Source of the DNA: Hirudo medicinalis
Taxonomy: Eukaryota > Annelida > Clitellata > Hirudinida > Hirudinidae
Direction: 5' to 3'
Assembly: GCA_011800805.1 (NCBI GenBank)
Contig: MPNW01000087.1
Coordinates: forward strand, 1 to 64,000
DNA: 64,000 bases
In this document: positions 52,415-64,000 of the stretch, piece by piece
Layout: each line of letters starts with the position of its first letter
Numbering within the stretch: the stretch's first letter is position 1
Made by a program: the position numbers and the translations under genes
Notes under the pieces: model-generated
Told to the model about the DNA's origin: nothing
What the model saw: the letters and a program-made list of their open reading frames with translations, nothing else
Databases searched by the model: none

Positions 52415-55210
52415 ATTTCCACCACGCTTCTTTCCACCGAAAGAAGATTTAGTTTTCCTGAACAAACATTAAGATGTCCGCAAGCATAAAAAAATTAGAT
52501 TGGATGATACCATGTTAAGTCGATCGACATAATTATAATTATTATATAAGTGTTATTATTAATCCAAGAATATTGATAGTTTGAGAGCATTTTGGAATTT
52601 ACAAAAAAAATTGATGCTCCTTAAATGTCTACCGAAACATCAGTTCAAAAACCAAATGAATTTTTACTGGTTCACAAGATGGCAGACTTAAGTTTCGCGC
52701 AAGCACATCGAAGAGAATTGACATCGAAATGTTTTTTGGCGATTAAAAAGATTTTGTTGATGACTTTCAAAAGTTGTTCTCAACATTCAATAACTGCTCA
52801 GAAAATGAGAAACAGCGAAATAATATCAGTGTCTCAATGTTTTTTCATTGTTTATTCATAACAATTCATCCGCCTTATTTCTTCCTGCAATTAATACAAA
52901 TTTAATTAAAAATTCGAATAATTTAAAACATTTTCTTATTTAATAATTATTAAAATAAAAGTAAAAATTATAATAATTTGACATTATCTTACTTAACAAT
53001 TAATAACTCGAGTTGTTTCCGGATCTGATTGGAAACTCGTTAAGAATGCACATTAAAACAAATAAAGGAACTGACACCAAGTTGTAGATCTCAGCACTTT
53101 CATTCTGACAAAGAGGAAATGGCAAAGGAAACCAATGATCTTAAATCAATCGTTCACAAAATTAGGAAGACTTTTGTCCAAACATACTTTGGAAAACTGG
53201 ATTAAACCAAACCTAGTATTTTTTAAACTAAACTGGAAATTTGCCGTTAACTGTCCCTAACCCTAACCTAAAGTTAATATCAAAATTACTGGTTATTATC
53301 ATTATTATTGGTTTTCATTATTAATGATTATTATAATTTGTATTTTTTATTATCATCATTATTTATTATCATCATCATCATTATTAATTATTATCACTAG
53401 TATTGAATATCATTATGATAAATTATCATCGTCAATATCGTCCTTCAGTTATTTGGTGGAATTAAAAGAAATGGTAAAAATTTGTTAATAACATTATATT
53501 TCTGATCAGCTTTCAGGGACTCAAAATTAATTCTGTCGTTAAATTGTTCGATGCTTGCTTTGAAACATATTTGCTCGATATCATTCAGATTTGAATTTAA
53601 GTCTTAAACAACTCTTATTTAATATCAAGCAAACAACGTTTTAGAAAAAAACAAGCGATTATTAGTGATAGTGAATGGATATGTCTTGATTTGAAATGAT
53701 TTGACCATCTTTAAATTATTTTCTGAACATTTTACAAAAAAAGACCGATTTTCTAAGAAAAAATAAAACATAAAATCAGTGACGAGTAGTAATTAATTTC
53801 ATTTTTCTCGAGAAAACTTCAATGTCTCTTAGAAAAATTTTTGAATAAAATAAAAAACCTGCTGGTTGCCATGACAACGATAAATAAACATTTTGTGCTG
53901 GATTTTCACTGATTCCCATAAATAGAGCAGTGGAATTCCTATTTTATAATCCTATGGAAGCGCTGTTTTTCTCAAGAATCACATATCAATGTGAGTTAGC
54001 TTAAAAAATGAACAAGTTCTCAAAGAGTATGAATGTATGACATGAGTTGACCAACATGGAGTTCATTTCATGAAGATCCCATAATTATTCACTTCATCTT
54101 GAAAAGATTTTCTCTGCGCCTAAATGCTTGGTCGATCAATCCTTTCATTATTTTCTTAGTCTACAAAAACCTTTATAGGATCAAGATTCTATAATTTGTA
54201 TGTTTGAGAATTAAATATAATGCACACCATTTAATAAAGTTTAATAAGTCTTAATAAAAGCAACTAATTGTTTATAATAATGCCTGAAAAACTGACACGA
54301 TTAAAAATTAAAAAGATAGCATTGAATTTGATCACGTACAGGCCTCCTTCAGTTAGCGTGTATTTGCTCGATTAATAGCGACTTTGAGATGTTGTCAACT
54401 ATTTGTTGCTTTGTAACATTTTGTTTCAGAGTATTTTGACCAAATTCGCAGGAGGCGTCACAATGATTATTTATTTGCGTTTTGTGTGGTAGAATATCTC
54501 ATAATATTTTTAAAATTTAACGTAATACCTTTTCTAACATTATGAAACTTAACTCCTCAACATTGTTTTCCGCAGTCAAACTGAATTACCGTAAAACTTT
54601 ATCAGTTTGTGAGACCCTGAGAAATACTTTTTAAATTCAAGCAGAAACTGTTTTCAGAGTGGATCAGCAAAACTCTGAAGAAATTTGAATGGCAGGATTA
54701 TTTAAGTTGCTGAGAAGCGTATGTGAGAAACGTGATCCAATTTAAAAGTTTAATCAGCCGATAACGGAGGGGTGGAATCTTATGCCACGCTTGGGTGCGA
54801 GGTCATAAAGGGGCAGACACCATTAGCGACCCTCATATTTCGATTGAACTAATTACTCTTTCATGCTTTTTATCTTCATGTAACTCACTCAAGTAAAGAA
54901 GAATGATAGTGACATGATTTTTAAAAAGGTTAAGAAACTGAATTTTACTGGTTTATCATTGACATGTTAATAATATTAATTTAATATGTATTAATACATA
55001 GGTATGTAATTATAATATCATAATAATAATTAATAATAATATTTTCCGTTTATATAGCGCCATCATCCGTCGGCATCAGGGGCTGTTGAGGGATGACTTC
55101 TGAAATTCCTCAAATTCAACAAATATGTCCTGCTTGAACAATGGAATCAATCGAGAATAACAATCGAGACAATATTAGGGAACACGTTCTGTAAACATAG
55201 ACGCAACCAT
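52415..55210. other. Gene-poor AT-rich DNA with trinucleotide tracts
   Basis: No gene supported. A run of att/atc trinucleotides spans about 53290-53440. A SINE tail fragment, tttatatagcgccatcatcc, lies at about 55047-55080. Confidence 0.4.
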
Positions 55211-55212
55211 AA

Positions 55213-55628
55213 TTATTGATATCATTAAAACATAGTTGGTGATATCATTAACACATTCATTAGTGATATCATTAATACATTCATTAGTGATATCATTAAC
55301 ACATTCATTAGTGATATCATTAACACATTCATTAGTGATATCATTAACACATTCATTAGTGATATCATTAACACATTCATTAGTGATATCATTAACACAT
55401 TCANNNNNNNNNNNNNNNNNCATTAACACATTCATTAGTGATATCATTAACACATTCATTAGTGATATCATTAACACATTCATTAGTGATATCATTAACA
55501 CATTCATTAGTGATATCATTAACACATTCATTAGTGATATCATTAACTCATTCATTAGTGATATCATTAACACATTCATTAGTGATATCATTAACACATT
55601 CATTAGTGATATCATTAAAACATAGACT
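55213..55628. repeat. 24-bp minisatellite with internal assembly gap
   Basis: About 16-17 copies of attagtgatatcattaacac plus attc are present, nearly perfect, each containing the palindrome gatatc. Seventeen undetermined bases lie at 55404-55420. The repeat phase on the two sides requires 10 (or 10 plus a multiple of 24) bases, so the gap length is only nominal. Because 24 is a multiple of three, stop-free frames occur on both strands; I do not take these as genes. Confidence 0.95.
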
Positions 55629-55786
55629 GTTTATATTATCAACATTCTCCTCACGAAAGAAAGCAATAAGGAAGCTTTGAAAGAACACAAAATAACGCAT
55701 TTAACAAAAGCGACGGAGGAGTTATTAATAGCAACGACGCTGACGTCACTGGAGAAAGAAATTGGAAAATGAGCTACGAGACGATG

Positions 55787-55815
55787 AATACGTCGACGAC
55801 GACGATGACGATGAC

Positions 55816-55847
<32 letters not shown>

Positions 55848-55935
55848 CGATGACGATGATGGTGATGAAGATGACGATGATGATGATGATGATGATAATA
55901 ATAATAATAATAATAATAGTAGTAATAGTAGTTAA
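55787..55935. repeat. (GAC/GAT)n to (AAT)n compound microsatellite
   Basis: A run of gac and gat triplets passes into aat and agt triplets. Open frames across it are low-complexity (Met/Asp or Ile/Val runs) and are not credible coding sequence. Confidence 0.9.
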
Positions 55936-56039
55936 TAACAATGCGTTATCGATGATGGTGTCGTTTGAGAAAAGTGAACTTAAGCCGAACATTGAAAAAG
56001 AAATTGAAGAAGAATTTCTGAAGACATTCATTCATTGTG

Positions 56040-56612
56040 AATAATTAATATTAATAATTAATACTTATTAATTATAATTAAAATAATTATTAAATAATTA
56101 TTAATCGTATTAACAATAATTACTAATAATTAATCACATTAACAATAATTAATAAAAATTATTTCATGATCAACAACGAATCACAATGAATGATTAATAA
56201 TTAATTAATTAATTATTAATTAATATGTTATTAATATATATTATCAATGTATAATATGTTATAAAAATTAATTAATATTAATTAATTATTATTAATTATT
56301 ATTAATCTTATTAAAAATAATTAATAATTATTATTAATTATTAATCACTCATTGTGCTTCGTTGTTGATCATGTTGCCATCTACGTAATAGTCATAATTG
56401 AATTATTAATCAATCAATTAACTGATTATATTTATTCTGCGTAAAATCAATACATATATAATTAATTCATCATATTTATTATATATAAATTTGGTAAAAT
56501 GTTTTATAAATTTATTATAAATTTATATTTTATATTATAAATTATATGATAAATTTATAATGAATTTTATTTAAAAATTTTAAAAATTTATTATATATTT
56601 ATAAATTTATTA

Positions 56613-56653
<41 letters not shown>

Positions 56654-56700
56654 TATTATTATAAATTTATTAAAATCCATTACAAATTTATTATAAATTG
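56040..56700. repeat. Very AT-rich low-complexity block
   Basis: Dense ttaattaa, taataatt and tatta motifs with almost no G or C, and many short palindromes. It immediately precedes the first recognised EGF exon. Confidence 0.8.
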
Positions 56701-56727
56701 ATTAAAATGATTACTGATCTCCTCCAG

Positions 56728-57880
56728 ACATCAACGAGTGTGATTTTGAACACTTCTGTGCAATTTACAAAGGAGATTGTAATAACTCAGAGTCGAGCTT
56801 CACGTGCAAGTGTGGTCCTGGGTTCGACCAGTTGGACGAAAGGACCTGCCAAGGCAGGATTTCTAAAATGTTTTAGTTTTATGTTTTATGTTTTTGTTTT
56901 TTATGTTTATTATGTTTTATGATTTCATGTTTACGTTTTATTATTTTAGGAATTTTACAATCAAATCAAATTTTAATAAGAGTCGGTATTTGAAGATAAA
57001 TTCATCCTCTCAGATACCGACGAATGCGAGGATGCAACGAGTTGTAATCGGAGGTCCTCGAATTGTAAAAACTTCTTTGGACATTTTGACTGCCTTTGTA
57101 GGAGTGGTTTCATCAAGAAGGAAGGTGTGCCTCCGAACATCAGTTGTGAAGGTCACTCAACCAGTCATTGTTGATTGAATCTTGGAAATCGAATAACCAG
57201 TGCAAGTTGGCCCAGACGGTTTGCGTTCCTGAGAGCGACGATAGAAGTAGGTCGTGTTCGAAACCCAGCTTGCACCTCCACAAAGTGCCTCTGGGAGACG
57301 GCGCTATATGAATGGTCTAAGCGCCCCTGATGCTTAAGATTATGGCACTGTACATAATGTTATGTATTACGCGTTTACTTTTATTATTATAATTATTATT
57401 TATTATTATTATAATCATCATTATTGTTATTATTATTTTTAAATGGATTGTATAAAAAGGCAAGAGCATTAGTGATAACGATGGCAAGGAGCAGAACTAT
57501 TTTATTACACATGACTTGCTCAGAGGGTTGCATACCTCTTGATAAGGTAAGGGTAACAGAGGTACAGTGTCGGGTTTGCCGACAACTCAGCCAGCACTGC
57601 CCAAAGTGTTCTTCGGAACGAGCGCTAAATAAATGGTTAAATAATAATAATAATAATAATAAAGAAACAAAAACCGCCCTGACGCCATCACCCGGCGCTA
57701 TATAAATGAATTGCAGTTAATTAATTACGATTAATCGAAAAGTTAATTACAACACCAGTTCACATTTCAGCCGTCAAAAGACCAGAAGAGGCTGACTTTC
57801 TCATCTACTTCTTGATCTTCATTTTGTTGCTCATCATTATTGCTGGCGGAGGATATTACTACACCTACAACGAGGATTGA
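56728..57880 (+). CDS. 3' end of a membrane protein with two calcium-binding EGF domains
   Basis: Three exons are recognised; more must lie upstream. Exon 56728-56853 encodes a complete cbEGF domain, starting DINECDFEHFC and ending LDERTCQ with six cysteines. Exon 57014-57151 encodes a second, starting DTDECEDATSC and ending PPNISCE, again with six cysteines. Both are flanked by phase-1 introns, as usual for shuffled EGF modules. Exon 57771-57880 (phase 1 in, TGA at 57878-57880) encodes a short linker, a transmembrane helix (FLIYFLIFILLLIIIAG) and a tiny tail ending YYYTYNED. The product would be a type I membrane protein. The donor after the first EGF reads CAAG|GCAGGA, a GC rather than GT donor. 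The introns contain SINEs. I found no upstream exon or signal peptide, so the full domain composition is unknown, and I assign no name. Confidence 0.75.
57200..57330 (+). mobile_element. tRNA-derived SINE copy (family A), forward orientation
   Basis: A diverged head (agttggcccagacggtttgc) is followed by a gtcgtgttcgaaacccagct B box and an ggcgctatatgaatgg tail. It lies in the last intron of the EGF-domain gene. Confidence 0.6.
57480..57715 (+). repeat. SINE-like tails with (AAT)n
   Basis: Two short tails with gcgctaaataaatgg (about 57625) and ggcgctatataaatga (about 57695) are separated by an aat run. The upstream body resembles a SINE but I could not identify a clear A box. Confidence 0.4.
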
Positions 57881-57889
57881 GGACCTATT

Positions 57890-57960
57890 ATTGTTGTTGT
57901 TGTTGTTATTGTTATTTTTGTTGTTGTTATTGTTATTATTGTTGTTGTTGTTGGTTGTTT
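57890..57960. repeat. (TTG/TTA)n microsatellite in 3' flank
   Basis: Triplet-rich ttgttgtta sequence follows directly after the EGF gene's stop codon and is probably in its 3' UTR. Confidence 0.85.
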
Positions 57961-58108
57961 TTCGTGACCGTATAAAAGTATTAATTTAACGGCATTATTT
58001 ATTTATTCAAAAGTGCTGTCGTTACTTATCACCTGTAACTTTTGTTACACAGTTTATCACATTTTGTTGTTGNAATCAATCAAACATCGGACGAATCAAT
58101 CAGCCAAT

Positions 58109-58180
58109 TAATTTATATAGCGCTGCACCCACACAGATCCACGCGATGGTGACCTCAGACTTGGATTCGAACACGAGGAC
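58109..58180 (-). mobile_element. Partial SINE copy
   Basis: It reads atttatatagcgctgcaccc at its start and gattcgaacacgagg at its end. These are the reversed tail and B box of the SINE family; the A-box head is missing. A single undetermined base lies just upstream at 58073. Confidence 0.55.
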
Positions 58181-60582
58181 TGTGGACGTTCGTTTATTTG
58201 ATTAAATAATAGTTGGAAAAGCAACCTCCTCTAAATGGCGAGCTTATTTTTATTATTTCAACAAAACACTTTTAATTGAATAAATAAATAAATCTCCACA
58301 AAGTCCTTTGCTCAACATTTCTCTCTGATGTTACAAATGCTTTATTATTATTGCTATTATTATTTTATTATTATTATTATAAACATTAAACATTAAATCA
58401 TTAGGATTAATGCTGGATAGCTGTTTTTCAGATGTCCATTATACATATGTCCAGTTTAGAAGTCACTTCGAACAAAGTCCAAAACATAGGAAGTTAACAT
58501 CACATTTTTTACACCGATATTCGTGATTTGCGAGCGAATTGAGAAACAGTAAAAAAGGAATCTCATGTCAGTTTGAACTTCAATGATGTTCGTGGCGAAT
58601 CATGCAAATGTTTTGTTTGCTTGATGAGAACAATTTAACAAGGAAGTGGGTTTTTTTTGCTTTTAGAAGCGAAAAAGTTTAATGCAATCCAATAAAGTTG
58701 ACTCGACAACATTTCTATTTTCGTTTTCATGAAAAAGAAATTTCCCAAATTGTAGTGAATTGTCTTTTCTACTCGCAAATGGTTTAATATTTGCAATGTC
58801 CACGACTTTCGTAAAGAAATTATTTTAAATAAACAGTATTCACAAACAATTCTATTCAAAGGGTTTTATGTTTGTTGAAGAGTTTAGAAAACTTTTGGCA
58901 TTCATTTTTTTGAAGATTCAATTACATAAGAATTAATTCGCTGTTGTCCTTAAAAATAAGAGCTGTTTCTTTGATAGTATATTTAACTAAATATAAAAAG
59001 ATATAACCATTTAATGCATCTGTTCAAGTGCTTAATATTTCTTGATTAATCAATCAATTGAATAATCAATTTCTTGAATATTTCAACAATTTTCCATCAA
59101 TTTACACAAAATAAAAAACCTATAAATGTTAAGTGTTATAAATATAAAAGTTCTTTATCAAAATATTTGGCCTAAATTTACGTTAAAAATATTAAACCTA
59201 AACTTACGTTAAAAATATGTCAACTTAACATTTTCAATAGCATTAGAAAAACATCGTATAAAATAGATAAGCGTTACACACTTTGTGTTTATTTTTACGT
59301 CTCTTATTTTTATGTCTCTGTAACATTTGATATCCAGATTTCGATAGACTTATTTTGAATAGTTCCATGGAATTCCAATATATTGTCTCCTCGTTTAGTA
59401 ACTTTAAAGTAAATTAGTTTTTATTGTGTCATTATTTTTCAAAACCTATGCAACGGAATTTAAATTATATGAAAGTCTCGTGCGCTTCTAATATCTGAAA
59501 CATCTACCGCCTTTTATTTAAGTTAATGAATGGCTACAACATATTTTAAAGAAATAAATTTCAGAGAAGATTGGATGTGTACGAACGTTTGGTAAATATA
59601 GGTTATTTCCTGGTCAATGCTTGATTCTTCGTGGAACTTTTGACTAGCCACAGGAAGGAGTAGGTCGCATATCGAATAGGGTCATGATCATTATTTGTAG
59701 AAGGAAGTCATCGTCGTGGACTTTCCGATCTTGATGAGCCTTATATAGTTATCTTTTGTGAAGACTGTTACCTCAGATAGCAAAATGTATAATTGATGCA
59801 AGTCAGATATCACAAAAAGCATTTTACAGAAGAAATTATCATTTTAGTCTTAGTTTTGGCGCTGACAATGAATATAGATATAATGAATATATTTTACTAA
59901 AGTCTTACTTGCTCATGCTACAAAAAACTTTCATATCTGGAATGTGGGACCATCAATCAATTCTAGCAAGCGCGAGGTTCTTATTCAATTTTAGCAGGAG
60001 CAGTTGTCATGAGGAATTGGAGAGACATCAGTCAATAAAGCTTGGGATGTGCTTGTTTGGGTGCGATGGAGCAGCTTCTAAAATATTTATTCGAGATCAC
60101 CGCAGTAGAATGCATTTGTTGAATGCCGTTTTATTTCGTTGCGCGGGACTCAATACTATAAAGTCCCACAAAGAACGTGAATCCTTCAATAACGCGTCAC
60201 CAGGAGTAATATTATCGAAGCGGAGTGAAACTTGGAAGTCGATTAACTGATTCAAAATAATCGTCTAATTAATTTGTTTTAAAATAATTTTAATATTCAA
60301 ATTCAAAAATTTCAAACCGATAATTACATTCACGTTAAAGTTCTAATTCAATTCTTGAAACGAATAGATTCTGATAAAGATATTGAAAGCCTTGAATACA
60401 TTATTTTTATCCAAGAAATTTTGAAAACATTTTACTAAAAGCCTAATCGACTGGACACCCGCAGGTTCTTTGCTGGAGGTGCTGTTGCTTTTCATCTCAA
60501 GAAACTCCACATGTGAAACTCTCTACGCCCAGATCATTTGCAGCCTTTAAAAGCAAGCAAGACAATCAGCCTCCAACCGATC
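58181..60582. other. Intergenic DNA upstream of the LRR gene
   Basis: No gene supported. An open frame at 59909-60250 (plus) has no recognisable similarity. A TATA-like actataaag at about 60155 lies some 430 bases before the LRR start codon; its role is uncertain. Confidence 0.35.
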
Positions 60583-63500
60583 ATGATTCAATTTCAATGT
60601 GTATCGACCATTCTCTTCGCATCACTCCATTTGGGACGTTCGAGCTTTCCGTTCGTAACCTGTCCAAGTGGTTGTTCTTGCGTGGAAAGTGCGCGTCATG
60701 TCGTTTGCAGAAAACGCGGATGGACGGAATTACCGAGGAACCTTGCCAGAGGGGCCAAGGTAGTGGACTTAAGCGGCAATCAGATCAGCCTCGTGACCTC
60801 AATGAACCTTGAGAGGGCAGGACTGCAAGAGGTCATCAAACTCAACCTAAGTGACAACGAAATAGAAAAGGTTGGACCCTTTCCAGAAGCTCTTTTTTTA
60901 ATTAAAATGATTTTTTGATATTTCCTCCGATTTAAACTCTCAGAATTCCTAGAACAACTTTTTAGAAAAACTAAGTTCAATTTATGATATTCAATTTATA
61001 TTCAATTTATGGCTGGTAATTCGGGAATTGTGTTTAATTTATAGTCACAAATATTTGTAGCTGAAAGTTGTCGTCATTCATTCAAGGTTATTGTGTATAA
61101 AAATTATTGGGCACCCGTTTATTTGTTCTGCACAAACAAGAACATTTACTTTGTATATTCAAAATATTATGTTAGCAATCGTTGTGTTCGTTAATGAAAC
61201 TGAAAACCAAAGCTTTCTCTTATGCTGATTATAGTGGATGCTTAATGAATACAACGTGAGGTTTTAAACACGAGACGAGAAAAGTGTTGGCCAATTCATT
61301 GCAAGAGCAAAGCAATAAAAGTGAGTTATACACTCAACGAGTGGAGTTGAGAAGTGCGTCCACCATATTCAAGTCGTGTTGGCATGGTTGGCATTCTTAT
61401 GTTTGTTGGGATGATAAATGTAAAATTACATTATTAATTACAATATGTAATCTTTGGGAGGTTGTTGACTGTATTACATATTATTATTGTAAATAAAGTG
61501 ACGGTTGGTTCTTAACTCTCTGTCTCTCTCTCTCTCTGGCTTCCTATCCGGGTACATAACAATGTTGCACCCCTAGACGAATAAGTCGATGACTCCTTGA
61601 ATACAATCTATTATTAGAAATTTGTTTGTTTATTATCAGTGCTAAAAAAAACAACAGGTAAGACACAGGAAACTCTTGACGGTGGATTTATTCACTCCTA
61701 CCAAATCCGGACGTAAACAAACTTCTCCAGCAGTCGATGAACATCACAGTTCGACTGACGTCACGCAAATGTTGTGCTAATCCTCTTTTTAATAAGTGCG
61801 AGATCTTCTGGTTTTGGAAGATTAAAAGAAGTTTGTGGAAGGACCTGTCTGTAGGTAACTGCAAATCGAGCAAACTAATTGCATGGTGGTGCCCGTATTG
61901 ATCGCTTCTCAGAATGTTTGGAAAAATTTAATAAGAAAAGTAAAATATCCAAGATACACAACCGAGCTGGCCTTTTCGAAGTATCTCGTAGGTTTATGCT
62001 CTTAGGTCGGAGGTTGGCGTGAGAGTAACGGAAGACAACTGACAGATTTGCATAATCTTGTCTTCTTGGGACAAGCACTCCATTCACTCGATTGATACGC
62101 GGAGCAGCATTACAATGGCGGATGACAAAGGATTCAATTAAGATGCTTCCTTTGCATTTTCAGTCCCAAGATTCTTTATGAATCCAAGTGGATAATGTCG
62201 AAAGTTTTTTTGTGTCGCAGGTTGTTGACGGAGCTTTTGCTTTGACATCGTCGTTGCAAAGTCTGGATTTGAGTTGGAACAACCTGACGGAACTCGGAGA
62301 AAATGCTTTCCATTCGTGCCGCTATCTGAAAAGTGTCGACATTTCACACAATAATCTGAAGTTCATCGATGGAGTTTTGCAGGGCTTAAGAGAGCTTTCC
62401 AGGTTTAATTTAAAATCCTTTTAATATTTCGATTTTTTTTTTACATTCGGCAAATGGTACCCTGCCACCGTGATTAAAACACGGCATTAAAAAGGCACGA
62501 TTCGAATGTCAACGTGCGAAGCTTCCCTCAAGGAAGCGGGAACTAATTTATGGTCGCATTAGCGTCTACTCGAGTTCCATTAACGCCAATTTTTCAGCTC
62601 CAGCAAATTAATATGAAAAATTATCCTTGTGTAAGAAATTTGAATGAGTTTTTTTTAGCCTGCTGCAATTTTTATAATCAAAAGTTTTTTGAGTCTTAAT
62701 TTTGACTTCATGTCTGAGATTTTAAAGTCATAGTAAAACTTTGAAGCTCATGGAAAATCTTCATTTTCATTGAAAATTAAATTTAAGGTTTAAAAAATGT
62801 TCCTAGAGTCGAGAGTTTTATTTTTACATGAAATTGCCTTGACTAATAACACTAGTGACGTCATAGCATTATTGTGTAAGTGTAATTTACTTGTAATCAT
62901 ACATTTAAAGTCTTAAGTCTTAGAATACATTGACGCCATAAATGATGACATAAACATTTATTTCAGACTTGATCTGCAACATAACAGAATCTCCTCACTT
63001 ACTCAATCGACTTTCAAGGATCTCACTAATCTAACTTATCTCAATCTCGCCTATAACAACATTTTCCAAATAGACAGAAAATCTTTCAAAACTCTTGAGA
63101 AATTGATGTTCTTGGTTAATTTTTTCTATTACTTTTACATTAATTAAAATTAAATATTTAAAAATAAATTTTAAAATTATCTAACAAATGGTTAATTTCA
63201 GTTCCTGAAAGAAAATCCAATTTTGGATCTCGTACGTCTACAATTCAATTCTTATTTTCTATCAAACGTTGATTTTTCCTCCTGCAATCTTCGACAAATA
63301 CCTAAAGGCTTGCCTAGCTCCATTAAATACCTCCAACTGGGAAGGAATAATTTGACAATATTAGAAAAAACTTCTTTTCAAGATTGTCCTTACATTAGCA
63401 TCTTGATACTTGACGATAATGCTATAGCTGGTAAGAAGATGCAAATTTGATATTTGATGCTTCTTTGACCTTACGAATTTCTTAATCATTTAATTGTACG

Positions 63501-64000
63501 CTTTAATTCTAAATAGCAGATTATAATATCATAATTATAATCATTATTAGAAGTAGAGGAAGGGAGCTTCAGCAAAATGGTTTACCTTCAACAACTTTGG
63601 CTCAACTACAACCTTCTCGCCAAGGTGCCTCATAAATTTCCTGACAGTCTGGAAAGTCTGTCCCTTGAATCCAATAAGATCCAACGTCTCGATCCCAACG
63701 ACATTCCTAATAGTTCAAAACTTGCCTTCCTCATGCTCAGTGGCAATCTCGTCAGGGAACTCGAAAGCGGTTTTTTCTCCAAATTGAAGGAACTCGTACA
63801 CCTTGATTTAAGTGACAACAGAATATCGAGAATTAGTTCTGGAACTTTTGAAATGAATGGAAAACTAAAAGTCCTCGTCCTCTCAAGGAATCCTCTTTTG
63901 TCGATCGATCCAGGAGGCTTCAGGGGTTTGTTCCAACTATCGAAACTTTTCCTAGCTTATATTCAGAGTCCACTGGTTCTGGCGAGCAATGACTGCTTTG
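60583..64000 (+). CDS. Leucine-rich-repeat extracellular/membrane protein, 5' part (runs off window)
   Basis: Exons: 60583-60870, 62221-62402, 62967-63114, 63202-63430, and 63554 to the window end, all GT-AG and phase-compatible. The start ATG at 60583 opens a signal-peptide-like segment (MIQFQCVSTILFASLHLG). A cysteine-rich N-terminal cap follows (FVTCPSGCSCVESARHVVCR). At least ten LRRs come next, for example LQSLDLSWNNLTELGENAF, LTYLNLAYNNIFQIDRKSF, IKYLQLGRNNLTILEKTSF and LVHLDLSDNRISRISSGTF. The consensus LxxLxLxxNxLxxLxxxxF is that of extracellular LRR proteins such as chaoptin-, slit- or Toll-like molecules. Where a membrane anchor, TIR or Ig domain would lie cannot be seen, so I leave it unnamed. 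The first intron (60871-62220) contains an LTR-like segment and a CT repeat. The translation is still open at base 64000. Confidence 0.85.
61170..61561 (+). mobile_element. Possible solo LTR
   Basis: The segment could begin tgttagcaatcg and ends gggtacataaca, with an internal aataaag poly(A)-like signal at about 61492 and a CT-rich run just after it. This organisation is like an LTR (TG...CA with R-region signal). The flanking five bases do not match, so the limits or the call may be wrong. Confidence 0.25.
61518..61538. repeat. (CT)n microsatellite
   Basis: A short ctctctgtctctctctctct run lies in the first intron of the LRR gene. Confidence 0.85.

Noticed and set aside
52248..52472. Plus-strand open frame of 74 codons
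   Set aside because: It is read through a reversed tRNA-derived SINE copy.
55175..55680. Open frames of 80-146 codons on both strands
   Set aside because: They are a by-product of a 24-bp tandem repeat (multiple of three) and include undetermined bases.
55769..56044. Met/Asp-rich or Ile/Val-rich open frames
   Set aside because: They are translations of a GAT/AAT microsatellite.
59909..60250. 113-codon open frame upstream of the LRR gene
   Set aside because: No similarity recognised, and the LRR signal-peptide start lies independently downstream; coding status unsupported.

Overview
This is a window of an AT-rich animal (invertebrate-type metazoan) nuclear genome. Genes are split into many short GT-AG exons. 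Two conserved metazoan nuclear/regulatory genes and three cell-surface genes are embedded in a graveyard of decayed transposons, tRNA-derived SINEs and simple repeats. I cannot fix the phylum from the sequence alone.

Left part (1-14 kb). Remnants of a hAT transposase (1-423) and a Mutator-like transposase (597-1740) precede a complete 16-exon gene on + for a BRPF/peregrin-type chromatin scaffold (2243-13789). I rebuilt it exon by exon with all splice phases matching, about 1047 codons. Its PHD-zinc knuckle-PHD module is intact, but the bromodomain and the PWWP cage look eroded. Two introns carry reverse-transcriptase relics.

14-22.7 kb. A complete RNF38/RNF44-type RING-H2 E3 ligase lies on - (22381-15841, 11 coding exons, about 615 codons), convergent with the BRPF gene. 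Several of its exons are too short or too AT-rich to stand out as ORFs. The last 66-nt exon completes the RING.

23.5-34.1 kb. This stretch is a dense transposon cluster. It holds a hAT-like element with recognisable ends and target duplication (23533-25289), an RNase H-bearing LINE fragment, a Ty3/gypsy-like RT fragment, LINE fragments split by a second hAT, another LINE RT, and a Tc1/mariner relic, with SINE copies between.

37.3-48.2 kb. A gene on + for an immunoglobulin-domain, single-pass membrane protein: a candidate signal-peptide exon, three Ig domains, a histidine-rich stalk and a C-terminal hydrophobic segment. A decayed R2-like retrotransposon sits in one intron. One exon junction of this gene could not be resolved.

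48-60 kb. Mostly non-coding, with a LINE RT relic, SINEs, a 24-bp minisatellite containing an assembly gap, and microsatellites. The 3' end of a gene on + with two calcium-binding EGF domains and a transmembrane exon lies at 56728-57880.

60.5-64 kb. The 5' part of a gene for a secreted or membrane leucine-rich-repeat protein begins with a signal peptide and runs off the right edge.

Functionally, the first two genes point to chromatin acetylation scaffolding and ubiquitin ligation. The last three are extracellular adhesion/receptor-type proteins. I see no evidence that the five genes work as one pathway.
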